Positions 40,367 through 49,488 are shown, numbered from the stretch's first letter. The stretch is 64,000 nucleotides of DNA from Aquiflexum sp041751335 (GCF_041751335.1 NZ_JBGSXS010000272.1:1-64000), one strand, 5' to 3'. Numbers and translations: made by a program. The notes: a model not told the origin generated them from the letters alone.

Positions 40367-40798
40367 TCAATGCGGCGGATACCTGCTGCCTTCTTGATTA
40401 AGTTTCTTTTCAAATTCTTTTATACCCAAAACCTCGATCTTGGGAAAATCGATTTTCTTTAACACTCTGAAATCCTTGTCCTCGGTTACAATAAATTGGG
40501 CATTTGATGCAACAGCACAATCAACAAACTTGTTGTCATCCCTGTCTTTTTTTATCAAATCGAATTTATACCAAGAGGTAATTATGTGAACATTGGAAAG
40601 ATTCTCCAAAACGCCAACAACACTTTCGCTGACTTCAATACCCATGTGTTCTTCTATCACCTCAGCGTACTCGAACACTATTTCCGTTGTTACACACAGA
40701 TCATATTGCCTCTCGATCAATTTAAGGTATATCCAATGGTAGGGTGACCTATCGGATATACTGACCAATAATACATTGCTATCAAGCACAATCCGCAT
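40367..40798 (-). CDS. PIN-domain toxin
   Basis: 143 residues with the PIN nuclease acidic residues: VLDSNVLLVSI (Asp6), E-F/E-Y-A-E in EIVFEYAEVI, KDRDDNKFVDCAVAS and TEDKDF. It belongs to the PIN-family toxins that cleave RNA. The last residues (EGSRYPPH) read into the degenerate moeA-like DNA, so the natural C-terminus may have been altered. The antitoxin gene lies 3 bases upstream. Confidence 0.87.
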   Translation of the reverse strand: MRIVLDSNVLLVSISDRSPYHWIYLKLIERQYDLCVTTEIVFEYAEVIEEHMGIEVSESVVGVLENLSNVHIITSWYKFDLIKKDRDDNKFVDCAVASNAQFIVTEDKDFRVLKKIDFPKIEVLGIKEFEKKLNQEGSRYPPH

Positions 40799-40801
40799 GT
40801 A

Positions 40802-41032
40802 TCACCTGTTTTTGTAAGGTGTCCTAAGTTTTGTTCGAAGTAACTCATCTGCCTTGGCCGAAGTCCAGCCTTCCTCGTCCCATACTTTATTGGCCGATTC
40901 AATGGATTTTTTGGCAAAAAAGTCTGCAAGCATGTCCTTTATTTGCACAAGTTCTTCCTCACTCAATTGATGCGAAAAGGCCTTGAGCAGTTCGAGCTGT
41001 AAATTTGACAATGGTCTTTCTAATGTCTCCAT
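40802..41032 (-). CDS. Antitoxin of the PIN-toxin pair
   Basis: 76 residues from the ATG at 41032 (METLERPLSNLQLELL); a longer frame reaches 41068. It is helical throughout, with LSEEELVQIKDMLADFFAKK and a C-terminal VWDEEGWTSAKADELL segment typical of the small antitoxins paired with PIN toxins in Bacteroidota. It ends 3 bases before the toxin start. Confidence 0.75.
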   Translation of the reverse strand: METLERPLSNLQLELLKAFSHQLSEEELVQIKDMLADFFAKKSIESANKVWDEEGWTSAKADELLRTKLRTPYKNR

Positions 41033-41157
41033 ACACTTTACTGATTGAATTTCTATCCAATATAACAATTTTTTGAAGTAAATGGCTCATGACATCGTTG
41101 AGTACCCTTTCGTCATAAATCACCAATTCGTCTTTTGATGTCCCACCCGCTTTTGGC

Positions 41158-42339
41158 TTACCATCCGTATACAGGGACTAAAGCTCCTGCTTGCAGGGAT
41201 TCCATCTCTTCTCCGATTTCCGCAATACAATTGGCTGTTCCATATGATATCAAGTTGAAAGATTCTTGTCCAGACAGAATGTGTACTTTCCCATCTTCTA
41301 ATTTTGCCTTTAGGAATAATGTGATTCCGGGTTTTTTATTAAAATCATAAATAAGAGGAAATTTTCCACTTGGCTCCCAAACATTTGATTTACCGATCCA
41401 AGCCAATAGACAAGGTTTGACATATTGGTTGAAGCAAGTGAGCGTTGAGGCTGGGTTTCCAGGTAAGGCAAAGATCCATTGATTTTCCCTTTGTCCCACA
41501 AAAAGCGGTTTTCCCGGTTTTTGTCTGATTTTATAGAAAAGTTCTTTTACTCCCGCTTTTTCCAAGCTTCCTTTGACATAATCATAATCACCCACAGAAA
41601 TGCCGCCGGAAATTAAGATGATGTCGTACTTTTCAAGAAAGTTGTTAATGGTGGATTGCAATTTGGCCGGTTCATCCAGGGCAGTGGCCAATCCGACTTC
41701 ATTGATTCCCAACTGTTTGAGATAGGTGTTGAGAACGGGACCATTGGAATTATACACTTTGCCAAAACTCAAAGGCTTACCGATTTCCTCCAATTCATCC
41801 CCTGTGAGAATGATTCCAACAGTGGGTTTTGAAAAAACTCGGACTTCATGAAGTCCCACCGATGACAACAGGCCAACCATTCCAGGTGTTATTTCGGAGC
41901 CTTTGAGCGCAATAATATCTCCTGCCTTGTTTTGGGCTCCTTGCTTTCGGAGGTTGGATCCTTTTTCAAATTTATCTATCTCAAATAAAAATGTGTCATT
42001 TTCGATCTCCACCCATTCCTGTGGAATGATGGTATCTGCCCCTTTAGGAACAGGTGCTCCAGTAAAAATCCGAATGGCTTCATTTTCATTTAATACAAAA
42101 TCCTCCAATTCCCCGGCCCTGATTTTGGTCTCTGGCCTCAGCTTTCTTTTGTTGTCCCCATCCTTCCAAGCAATGGCATACCCATCCATGGCTGAATTAT
42201 CAAAAAACGGTATGTCATATCCTGAAGGAATATCCTCGGCCAAAAACATTCCCAAAGCTCCCTCTAATGGCATGTAAACAGGTTGACCCCGAATGATGTG
42301 TTTGGATAAAATCTCTTTGGCTTTAGTTACGGAAATCAT
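41158..42339 (-). CDS. moeA: Molybdopterin molybdotransferase MoeA
   Basis: 393 residues with the full MoeA pattern: PLEGALGMFLAEDI, DIPFFDNSAMDGYAI, FTGAPVPKGADTIIPQE, GIILTGDELEEIG, ISGGISVGDYDYVK and ALPGNPAS. It inserts molybdate into adenylated molybdopterin. The 3' end has a broken paralogous copy 800 bases downstream beyond the PIN module. It lies in the same direction as moaA, about 340 bases after it. Confidence 0.95.
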   Translation of the reverse strand: MISVTKAKEILSKHIIRGQPVYMPLEGALGMFLAEDIPSGYDIPFFDNSAMDGYAIAWKDGDNKRKLRPETKIRAGELEDFVLNENEAIRIFTGAPVPKGADTIIPQEWVEIENDTFLFEIDKFEKGSNLRKQGAQNKAGDIIALKGSEITPGMVGLLSSVGLHEVRVFSKPTVGIILTGDELEEIGKPLSFGKVYNSNGPVLNTYLKQLGINEVGLATALDEPAKLQSTINNFLEKYDIILISGGISVGDYDYVKGSLEKAGVKELFYKIRQKPGKPLFVGQRENQWIFALPGNPASTLTCFNQYVKPCLLAWIGKSNVWEPSGKFPLIYDFNKKPGITLFLKAKLEDGKVHILSGQESFNLISYGTANCIAEIGEEMESLQAGALVPVYGW

Positions 42340-42674
42340 ATTTATTTTTATTTCAGTGAGTTTTCAGCTTCGCCTTGCTTCAAAGGGTTGTAATTCAGTA
42401 CAAAACTGTCACGTCCTGAATTTTCTTGACACATTTATCACTTGAAACCTTTTAGTTTAACCTCCCGATTCTCGGGACAGGCTCTTCAGGGTTGATAGAG
42501 TCAAATTTATTATTTTATCCAAACCCCGCATTTCAAACGGGGCTATTAAATGTTCAATCACTTTGTAGTTATTTATCTGTGACCAACTCTTCGGTACATC
42601 GGTCATCGGTCATCGGACAATTTAAAACTCAGATGGTACACAACTGGAAATAAATCGGATTGACATATTTTCTT
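42340..42674. other. Intergenic region between moaA and moeA
   Basis: 335 bases without a gene. It contains a 7-base-period tract (42590-42619) and should contain the moeA promoter. No riboswitch-like structure was recognised. Confidence 0.5.
42590..42619. repeat. Heptanucleotide-phased tract 6
   Basis: TCGGTAC, ATCGGTC, ATCGGTC and ATCGGAC follow at 7-base steps. The reverse complement (GATGACC, GATGACC) resembles tracts 5 and 7. Confidence 0.55.
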
Positions 42675-43655
42675 TTACCCTCCTATTTTGATCATACTCC
42701 GGTTTTCGATTTTATCGGCATCAGCCTTTTCGTAATCCTGGGTAAACTGTCCGCCCAAGATGGCATGTTTCCTGAAAATAGATAGTTTGATCAAGGGAAG
42801 TATGTCTTCACCTTTTCTTAAGGTCCCCAAAAGATCCATTTCTTCTTTTCCAAAAAGACAGTTTTTCATTTTGCCATCTGCTGTGATTCTCATCCGGTTG
42901 CATGAACCGCAAAAATGCTCACTCATGGTGGTGATAAAAGCAAATGTCCCTTGATGGCCAACAGCTTTGAATTTTTTGGCGGTATCATGTTTTTCGTCCA
43001 TCAGTTTGACGGTATCAAATTCAGTTTGCACCAATTCAAGCATTTGGCGGGCAGTAATTACCTGATCACTTTTCCAGTGATTTCCAGTAAATGGCATGAA
43101 TTCTATAAAGCGTACATGTAGTGGTAATTGCTCAGTAACCTTAACAAATCCCAAAAGCTCTTTTTCTATAATCCCATTGAGTGCCACTGCATTAATTTTG
43201 ACACGGAAGCCATGGTCCAACAGTAACAGGATATTGTCCCAAACTTGCTGGAATTGATTTCTTTTGGTCAATTTGAAAAAAGTGTCAGGATCCAAAGTGT
43301 CTAAACTGACATTCAGGGAACGGATTTCCGCTTCTTTGAACAACTCCAAATGTTTGTGTACCAATACCCCGTTAGTAGTAAGGGTCAGTTCAACGGGAAG
43401 TTTGCATAACCTGCGGACAATCTCAGGAAACTCTTTTCTCACCAAAGGCTCTCCACCCGTCAATCGGATTTTGTTGACCCCCAATCCCACAAATGTCCTG
43501 GCAATTCTTTCGATTTCATCAACGGACATCAGGTTGGAGTTGGGCATGCATTCGATCTCCTCATTGGGCATACAATAGGCACAGCGGAAATTACAACTAT
43601 CAGTCAGCGATATCCGGAGGTAATTGTGAATCCTTTGATGTTGGTCTATGAGCAT
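42675..43655 (-). CDS. moaA: GTP 3',8-cyclase MoaA
   Basis: 326-residue radical SAM enzyme. The N-terminal 4Fe-4S/SAM motif is C21-x3-C25-x2-C28 (CNFRCAYC) and the C-terminal cluster ligands are in HFCGSCNRMRITADGKMKNC. LRLTGGEPLVRKE-type residues (IRLTGGEPL) bind SAM. The protein ends in Gly-Gly, as functional MoaA enzymes do. It converts GTP to the cyclic dehydro-GTP used by MoaC for precursor Z. No moaC gene is in the window. Confidence 0.95.
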   Translation of the reverse strand: MLIDQHQRIHNYLRISLTDSCNFRCAYCMPNEEIECMPNSNLMSVDEIERIARTFVGLGVNKIRLTGGEPLVRKEFPEIVRRLCKLPVELTLTTNGVLVHKHLELFKEAEIRSLNVSLDTLDPDTFFKLTKRNQFQQVWDNILLLLDHGFRVKINAVALNGIIEKELLGFVKVTEQLPLHVRFIEFMPFTGNHWKSDQVITARQMLELVQTEFDTVKLMDEKHDTAKKFKAVGHQGTFAFITTMSEHFCGSCNRMRITADGKMKNCLFGKEEMDLLGTLRKGEDILPLIKLSIFRKHAILGGQFTQDYEKADADKIENRSMIKIGG

Positions 43656-43729
43656 TTAATACCGATTGGATGAATGACAAAGATGCCGATTATATGAAAG
43701 AAATGAAAGGAATATGTGTTGGATAGTTG

Positions 43730-43757
43730 GGAGACAGAAGACCGAAGACCGAAGATG
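43730..43757. repeat. Heptanucleotide-phased tract 7
   Basis: GACAGAA, GACCGAA, GACCGAA and GATGATC follow at exact 7-base steps in the divergent region between moaA and the alpha/beta hydrolase gene. Confidence 0.55.
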
Positions 43758-43926
43758 ATCATAATCCAACGTAAACTATCACTATGATTGAGGTGGATTA
43801 TTGTTGGATTTCTTTAGTTTTCCAATTACAAATTGGATGTTATAGAAAGGTGTAGTTGCCTACACCTAGCCACCACCTAATTTTAGATTTTATCAAGAAA
43901 GGGTTTTTACATCTTTTATACCATTT

Positions 43927-44778
43927 ATGAAAAACATAAACGAAATGCAATCCATCAAAGTAATTTTGGTCTTGTTGGTCTTATCCTACACAACTAATGT
44001 AGCTTATGCCATTGACCCGGATAGGGAATATATCCGAACTCCTGATGATCTAGGTTTGAATTATGAAACATTGGTTGTGAGAACGTGTGATGGCTATGAT
44101 ATCAATACTTGGATCTATTCTGCTGATGCAGAAAAAGACAATGGTAGATTGCTGATCTTGGCTTACCCTGATGCTGGCAATATGTCCTATTTTGTTTACC
44201 ATTCTGCAATATTTGCTAGCCAAGGATATACAGTGGTTACTTTTGACTACCGTGGATTTGGAAAGAGCGCTGACTTCGAGATAAACAAGGATAGCTTGTA
44301 TTACAATGAATTTGCCACCGATTTAATTGCTGTTACAGAAGAAGTCCATCAGAAATTCCAAGATAAACAAATTGGTATTTGGGCAATGTCCATGGGTACA
44401 ATTATAGCTGTGAAAGCAATGGGTTCATTAGAAGGAAAGGTGGATTTTATGGTAACAGAAGGTTTTGTCTCTCAAACATCTCTAATTGTTGAAAGAACAT
44501 TTGAGCAAAAGGGTAAAACCTTAAGCCTTCCCGAGGAAAGTAGTAATTACTTAAGCGATCTTAAAAACATCAACATTCCCACAATGATATTTGCTGCAAG
44601 CCATGATAAAATCACGACCTATGAAGATGCTTTAAATGTTAAAAAAATCATTTCGGCAAATTGTGAAGTTATTAGATTCGATGGAGAGCATTTGGGAGGT
44701 TTTAACTCAGGGGATGGGGAATGGGGAGAATATTATATTGGTGAAATTAACCTATTTTTAAAAGAAGCCTTTGGATAA
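43927..44778 (+). CDS. Secreted alpha/beta hydrolase
   Basis: 283 residues with a signal peptide (KVILVLLVLSYTTNVAYA) and an alpha/beta-hydrolase domain. The nucleophile elbow is W-A-M-S-M-G (Ser of the G-x-S-x-G type, with Ala in place of the first Gly). The oxyanion/turn region is YPDAGNMSYF and VTFDYRGFGKS, the acid is in AASHDKITT and the catalytic His in DGEHLGGF. Substrate unknown; it resembles the dienelactone hydrolase/prolyl oligopeptidase-like group. It stands alone, 61 bases before a GNAT gene. Confidence 0.82.
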   Translation: MKNINEMQSIKVILVLLVLSYTTNVAYAIDPDREYIRTPDDLGLNYETLVVRTCDGYDINTWIYSADAEKDNGRLLILAYPDAGNMSYFVYHSAIFASQGYTVVTFDYRGFGKSADFEINKDSLYYNEFATDLIAVTEEVHQKFQDKQIGIWAMSMGTIIAVKAMGSLEGKVDFMVTEGFVSQTSLIVERTFEQKGKTLSLPEESSNYLSDLKNINIPTMIFAASHDKITTYEDALNVKKIISANCEVIRFDGEHLGGFNSGDGEWGEYYIGEINLFLKEAFG

Positions 44779-44839
44779 GCAACCAATCGGTGCTACTCAA
44801 AATGGCAGACTAGTATTTTAACTAGTTTATGGCAATAGA

Positions 44840-45373
44840 ATGAAAAATATTTTAAAAACAAAGAGACTAATATTAAGAAAGTTGACCTTCGATGAAAGCC
44901 TCTTCATTGTGCAACTGCTGAACAGCCCCGGATGGCTCAAATACATTGGAGATAGGGGAGTAAAAACAGAAAAGGATGCAAAATTGTATCTTCAAAACGG
45001 GCCATTGCTCAGTTATGAAAAATATGGATTTGGTCTTTATCTAGTGGGGTTACTAGAGACGGGTGAACCCATTGGGATGTGCGGGCTTCTAAAGAGGGAC
45101 AGCCTGGAACATCCTGATCTGGGATTTGCTTTTTTACCGGAATTTATGGGGAAAGGGTATGCCTATGAAGCAGCCAATGCAGTGGTTGTATATGCAAGAG
45201 AACATTTGAGAATCAAAACTTTATTGGCCATAACAATGCCTGAAAATGCAACATCAATCAAACTTTTGGAAAAAATAGGGATGAAATACAGTGGTGTAGT
45301 CAAGTTTCCTGACAGTAAGGATAATTTGAATCTTTACAAATTGGAATTGAATGAAGTTGTATCAAATGTTTGA
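44840..45373 (+). CDS. RimJ/RimL-type GNAT acetyltransferase
   Basis: 177 residues: TKRLILRKLTFDESLF at the start and the acetyl-CoA-binding LPEFMGKGYAYEAANAVV and MPENATSIKLLEKIGMKY motifs typical of the RimJ/RimL subgroup (Q/R-x-x-G-x-G/A loop reads M-G-K-G-Y-A). It probably acetylates a small molecule or protein N-terminus. The specific target cannot be deduced. Confidence 0.88.
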   Translation: MKNILKTKRLILRKLTFDESLFIVQLLNSPGWLKYIGDRGVKTEKDAKLYLQNGPLLSYEKYGFGLYLVGLLETGEPIGMCGLLKRDSLEHPDLGFAFLPEFMGKGYAYEAANAVVVYAREHLRIKTLLAITMPENATSIKLLEKIGMKYSGVVKFPDSKDNLNLYKLELNEVVSNV

Positions 45374-45396
45374 TTACCAACTTATGTTGAATTTCA

Positions 45397-45486
45397 GTTT
45401 TATGGAACGCAGATGACACTGATTTAGCCGATTCACACAGATTTTTGGTCAGCGTAAATCAGTCTAATCAGCGTCATCAGTGTTCT
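45397..45486. repeat. Large imperfect palindrome between convergent genes
   Basis: The left half (GAACGCAGATGACACTGATT onward) and the reverse complement of the right half (GAACACTGATGACGCTGATT onward) align over about 35-40 bases with several mismatches. The element can fold into one long hairpin and lies exactly between the stops of two convergent genes. The right part contains the words GCGTAAATCAGTC and TAATCAGCGTCATCAGTG, which I associate with dispersed repeats in several bacterial phyla. Confidence 0.65.
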
Positions 45487-45492
45487 TTAATT

Positions 45493-46038
45493 TCAACTGA
45501 TCAAGGAAACTGCACTTCCTTTCAAGGTATCTAATCTATAAATTTCAATTTTGTTTTCTTTGACCAAAGGTTTTAGGATATTTTCCCATTTTTTGGCTAA
45601 TGGCCATTCTCCATCAAGATCCGAAAATCTATCGCAATTGTAGAATTCCAACACATGGGATTTGTCTACACAGTCTATTTGAATTGCCAAATGATCTAGA
45701 ATCTGTCTCTTTTCTTTTCCATTGCTTATTTCATGTTCCGTTTTTTGAAAAGAGATTTTATGTGCCTTTTGGAGGTCTATGATCTTTGTTTCTGATGGAG
45801 TTCCATGGAAAACATAGATGAGCTTTTTGTTTTTGATATCGAGACCCATTCCATATAATCCCCTCCAATGGTCCTCATGATCAAAGTGAAGCTGGGATGC
45901 CTGTCGGATTTTGTCAAGAAACTCTTGTTGGGATTTCAGTTTGAGTTTTTGTTTTCTGCTATAATAATATAGTGGCCAGATAAAAGCCAATAATGCGATC
46001 AGGGATATACCCAATGACGCAGGATCAATGTCTAACAT
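45493..46038 (-). CDS. Hypothetical membrane-anchored protein
   Basis: 181 residues: one N-terminal membrane helix (LGISLIALLAFIWPLYYY), a basic stop-transfer region (SRKQKLKLK), then a soluble cytoplasmic domain with DHEDHWRGLYGMGLDIKNKK and HVLEFYNCD segments. No named family. It could be a sensor or adaptor. It is the only gene of its transcription unit as far as can be seen. Confidence 0.55.
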   Translation of the reverse strand: MLDIDPASLGISLIALLAFIWPLYYYSRKQKLKLKSQQEFLDKIRQASQLHFDHEDHWRGLYGMGLDIKNKKLIYVFHGTPSETKIIDLQKAHKISFQKTEHEISNGKEKRQILDHLAIQIDCVDKSHVLEFYNCDRFSDLDGEWPLAKKWENILKPLVKENKIEIYRLDTLKGSAVSLIS

Positions 46039-46157
46039 GATGTAATAGTTAATTCGTGAATGTAAAAGGAAGAATTTGGGATAACCGAAGTTTATCGGTA
46101 ATCCATAAATCAGCTCAAAGGTGAAATTGGACCTTTTGCTATTTTTTCAAATTACAT

Positions 46158-46514
46158 TTACAGGAAAAAGTGGAATGGGTAAAGGAGCTTTTGAACATCG
46201 AAAAATTTCACATCCATTTTGAACCAATCCAATCGAAGCATTTTACGCTCCAAAATTCCGGAGTGTTCAATTGGAATTAGGAACAAACCAGCATCTCCCA
46301 AACTCTTAACTTTAATGGAAGGGATGACGATTTTTTCAGATGAGGTTTTTACGAAAAAATTGAAATCTCCATCAATCTGAGAATCGCTGAGAATGTCCTG
46401 CTCAAAAGACAGCAACTGTTTATCCCCATGACCTGAAAAGCCACTCAATATACTGTTTGATCCAATGATCAAAATCAGCAATAAGGATAAGTAGTTTGAA
46501 AGGCCTTTCATCAA
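46158..46514 (-). CDS. Hypothetical secreted protein
   Basis: 118 residues with a signal-peptide-like N-terminus (LSLLLILIIGSNSILSG) and a short beta-rich domain. No family or motif was recognised. The C-terminus is hydrophobic (LLYPFHFFL). Its codon use looks ordinary for the window. Confidence 0.45.
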   Translation of the reverse strand: MMKGLSNYLSLLLILIIGSNSILSGFSGHGDKQLLSFEQDILSDSQIDGDFNFFVKTSSEKIVIPSIKVKSLGDAGLFLIPIEHSGILERKMLRLDWFKMDVKFFDVQKLLYPFHFFL

Positions 46515-46651
46515 GATTTTAAAGATTTGTTAATGGGTTACAAATATCATTTTAATTTTGATCAAAATGTGATCCAATTATTAATTTATTTTCAAAAAAA
46601 TGATTAAATGTTTCCAACAAAGTCGAACTTTGCTTCAATAGCTACCAACAT

Positions 46652-47614
46652 ATGATAATCTCCATCATTTTACTCATTTTAGGATTTGTGCTTTTGGTTT
46701 TTGGTGCCGAAAAACTGGTGGATGCGGCATCGGCTTTAGCCGCAAATTTTGGTATTCCCAATATTGTCATTGGCTTGACGATTGTAGCTTTTGGAACTTC
46801 TGCCCCGGAGTTGGTGGTCAATATTTTTGCCGCAGTCAGTGGTTCATCCGAAATGGTCATGGGCAATGTTTTGGGAAGTAATATTTTCAATGTGCTTGGT
46901 ATATTGGGGATTTCGGCCCTGATTTATCCACTTACGGTCAAATCGAATACGACTTGGATAGAAATACCTTTAAGTTTGTTGGCAGCCGTGTTGATTTGGA
47001 TATTGGCCAATGACATCCTTTTGGATTATCAGGTGGTCAATTTGATATCTAGGTCTGAAGGTTTGGTATTGATCTTGTTTTTTGCGGTTTTTTTGGTCTA
47101 CAACATTACGGTTTCAAAAAGCTCCCAAGAGACGGAAGAAACGGTTGAAATCCCATTGGGTTATACCACGACAAAGTCAATCCTCTGGATTATGGTAGGA
47201 TTGGCAGGATTGATAATCGGAGGAAAATTGATAGTGGACAACGCCGTTGAAATAGCCAAGATATTTGGAATGTCAGAAAGGTTGATTGGCCTGACCATAG
47301 TTTCTATTGGCACTTCCCTGCCGGAGTTGGCCACTTCTGTGGCAGCAGTGAGAAAGAAGAAAGTGGATATAGCTATCGGCAACGTGGTGGGTTCCAATAT
47401 CTTCAACACCTTTTTGATTTTGGGCCTTTCATCTATCATTAGCCCGGTACAGGTAAATCAGGCCAGTAATCTTGATATAATTGCCAATATCTTGGCAGGT
47501 CTGTTATTGTTCCTGTTTATTTTTACAGGCAAAGGAAGAGCACTTGAAAGATGGGAGGGAGGTCTTCTTCTTGCCTTATATATTGGCTATTTGGTGCTGT
47601 TGGTCTTCACCTGA
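46652..47614 (+). CDS. Na+/Ca2+ exchanger-family (CaCA, YrbG-like) antiporter
   Basis: 320 residues with ten hydrophobic helices in two inverted repeats, each with an alpha-repeat: GTSAPELVVNIFAAVSG plus GNVLGSNIFN, and GTSLPELATSVAAV plus GNVVGSNIFN. The conserved Glu and Asn residues bind Na+ and Ca2+. The cytoplasmic loop between the halves is short, as in bacterial YrbG-type proteins. Direction of exchange is not deducible. Confidence 0.94.
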   Translation: MIISIILLILGFVLLVFGAEKLVDAASALAANFGIPNIVIGLTIVAFGTSAPELVVNIFAAVSGSSEMVMGNVLGSNIFNVLGILGISALIYPLTVKSNTTWIEIPLSLLAAVLIWILANDILLDYQVVNLISRSEGLVLILFFAVFLVYNITVSKSSQETEETVEIPLGYTTTKSILWIMVGLAGLIIGGKLIVDNAVEIAKIFGMSERLIGLTIVSIGTSLPELATSVAAVRKKKVDIAIGNVVGSNIFNTFLILGLSSIISPVQVNQASNLDIIANILAGLLLFLFIFTGKGRALERWEGGLLLALYIGYLVLLVFT

Positions 47615-47636
47615 TTTTAATTTTTGAATTAGTCAT

Positions 47637-48200
47637 TCATACAATCAGACTCAACCATCCAAAAACAATTCCCAATAAACCGCCTACAATTAGCTCAAAT
47701 TCACTGTGTCTTTTCATTTCCAATCTGGACCAGGAAATCAGCAAAGCCAAACCCACTAAAAACATTCCCTGCCAGAAACCAATGCTGAAAACCGATACAG
47801 CGATATAAAATGCAATCCCGGCATGCATGGAAGCTTTTAGCCAAAGGTTGATCAATGCCATCAGCAAGACCATTGCAAAAAATAATAAAGACTTTGAAAT
47901 CACCGCTTTTGGAAAGTCAAAAACCCAGAATACCAAAATCAAAATGGCAAATAAAGTAATAACAAAGGGATAAAACCCTTTTCGCTGTTGTTGATCTGAA
48001 ACATCAAAATTGGTATAAGTTCCTTTTTTTGTTTTTCTCCAATTATTAAAAACAATAGGGATCGTAATCAGCAAGATAACTGAAACAGAAACAGCCATCG
48101 CCGTATGTTTGGGCAGGTTGTGAAAACTCATTAGAACCACATATATGGATCCCAAAAGAAGCGGGTGGCCAATGATGGAAATGGTTCTAGCCAATTTCAT
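47637..48200 (-). CDS. PAP2-like membrane protein
   Basis: 187 residues from ATG 48200 (MKLARTISIIGHP), overlapping the end of the VOC gene by 14 bases; a longer frame lies inside that gene. Six hydrophobic helices are visible. The C-terminus has S-R-x5-H (SRLEMKRH) followed by E in place of the usual Asp, and KASMHAG stands where PSGH is expected. It is related to PAP2 phosphatases but the K-x6-R-P motif was not seen, so activity is uncertain. Confidence 0.7.
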   Translation of the reverse strand: MKLARTISIIGHPLLLGSIYVVLMSFHNLPKHTAMAVSVSVILLITIPIVFNNWRKTKKGTYTNFDVSDQQQRKGFYPFVITLFAILILVFWVFDFPKAVISKSLLFFAMVLLMALINLWLKASMHAGIAFYIAVSVFSIGFWQGMFLVGLALLISWSRLEMKRHSEFELIVGGLLGIVFGWLSLIV

Positions 48201-48618
48201 TATTTTCTTCTTTATTCTCGGATTTGGCAGGCTCAATAAGGTCCCAAAGATTTCCATACAAATCTTTGAAAACCGCAACTTTCCCAAAGGCCTCTACACT
48301 TTTTTCTCTGAAAATCCTGATCTTTTGGTCAAGAAGGTTTTGGTAGTCTCTATCAAAATTATCAGTATATAAGAATAAAAATACCCGACCCCCGCTTTGA
48401 TTTCCTACTGTTTTTTCCTGTTCTTCCCCAACTGCTTTTGCCAACAAGATTTCACAGTTGCCTTCCTGATGTCCCGGAGGGACTATTCTTACCCATCTTT
48501 TGGTTTCAGACATTGGTGTGTCTTCCAAAAGTCCAAACTGTAGTTTTTGGGTATAAAATTCAATGGCCTCATCATAATCTCTGACCACCAAGGAAATTCT
48601 TGAAATGAATTGTTTCAT
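48187..48618 (-). CDS. VOC-family (glyoxalase/bleomycin-resistance fold) protein
   Basis: 143 residues with the paired beta-alpha-beta-beta-beta modules of the VOC fold: FISRISLVVRDYDEAIEFYTQKL at the start, RVFLFLYTDNFDRDYQNLL and KVAVFKDLYGNLWDLIEP at the end. Metal ligands of the glyoxalase type cannot be fixed confidently. It is probably co-transcribed with the PAP2-like gene, but a functional link is not evident. Confidence 0.85.
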   Translation of the reverse strand: MKQFISRISLVVRDYDEAIEFYTQKLQFGLLEDTPMSETKRWVRIVPPGHQEGNCEILLAKAVGEEQEKTVGNQSGGRVFLFLYTDNFDRDYQNLLDQKIRIFREKSVEAFGKVAVFKDLYGNLWDLIEPAKSENKEENNEIG

Positions 48619-48774
48619 TTTTTTCTAATTCTTCTCAATCCAGTTAAAGTATAGTTTTCGTATATCAATGTAATAAAAACTATTATTATCTATCTCGAAT
48701 TAAAATACTGTTTACTGTTTAGTTTGTGGTTAATTTTTTGGACATACAGGTGGCCCCCTGCGGGTCATCTGTTA

Positions 48775-49488
48775 TTATTGTATCGACAAGAGTGTTTCTT
48801 TTGCCATCAATTCATAACCTTTGTCTGATGGATGTATGCCGTCTGAAGCCAAAAGATCGGAGGACAATTCAAATTTGAAGTTATTAAAATCCATAGCAGG
48901 ATAACTTTTTCCCAAAGACCTCAATTCCCTAGTGAGAATACTCCTGTGCACTCCTAAAAAAAAGCGAATAATTCCCGGAATAGAAGGGAAATGTTGAACA
49001 GGAGCGATGGATGGAATAATTATCCTTTGAACTGATTTTTTGTTTTGCAATAATTGAATAAAATCCTTCAGTTGATGACTGAATCTTGCAGGCGGAGTAA
49101 ATTTGAAACAGTCGTTGGCCCCGATCAGAATAATTGCAAATTCAATCTTTTCTGGAATTTCCTGTTTAGCGTGTGCCAATAGTCTCTTTAGTTTTTCCGC
49201 TTTAAGTCCATTTTTCCCAAGGTTATGGATATTGAAAGCATGGCCACTTTGATAATATATTTGTGCGGCAAATGTGTTGTCTTGTGTACTTGCTCCAACG
49301 CCTGCTGCGGTAGATTCTCCAATGATCAATATATTTCTGCTGTATTTATTATGACCCAATACCAAATATTCACTTTGAGGTTTTAATTTGATAATGGTCT
49401 CCCTAAGTTTTTTGCCTTTAAAATAGAAAAATGGGAAAAAGGGAAGCAATAGAACCAACTCAAAAAAGTACAGTATTCGATTGAACAT
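48775..49488 (-). CDS. SGNH/GDSL-type esterase
   Basis: 237 residues. After an N-terminal membrane segment (FELVLLLPFFPFFYF) come the SGNH blocks: IIGESTAAGVGAS (Ser nucleophile in G-E-S), the Gly of block II in HNLGKNGLKA, IGANDCF (Asn of block III) and DGIHPSDKGYELMA (Asp-His of block V). It is a membrane-anchored esterase or acyl-hydrolase; the substrate may be a lipid or polysaccharide acetyl group. It is a single gene. Confidence 0.86.
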   Translation of the reverse strand: MFNRILYFFELVLLLPFFPFFYFKGKKLRETIIKLKPQSEYLVLGHNKYSRNILIIGESTAAGVGASTQDNTFAAQIYYQSGHAFNIHNLGKNGLKAEKLKRLLAHAKQEIPEKIEFAIILIGANDCFKFTPPARFSHQLKDFIQLLQNKKSVQRIIIPSIAPVQHFPSIPGIIRFFLGVHRSILTRELRSLGKSYPAMDFNNFKFELSSDLLASDGIHPSDKGYELMAKETLLSIQ

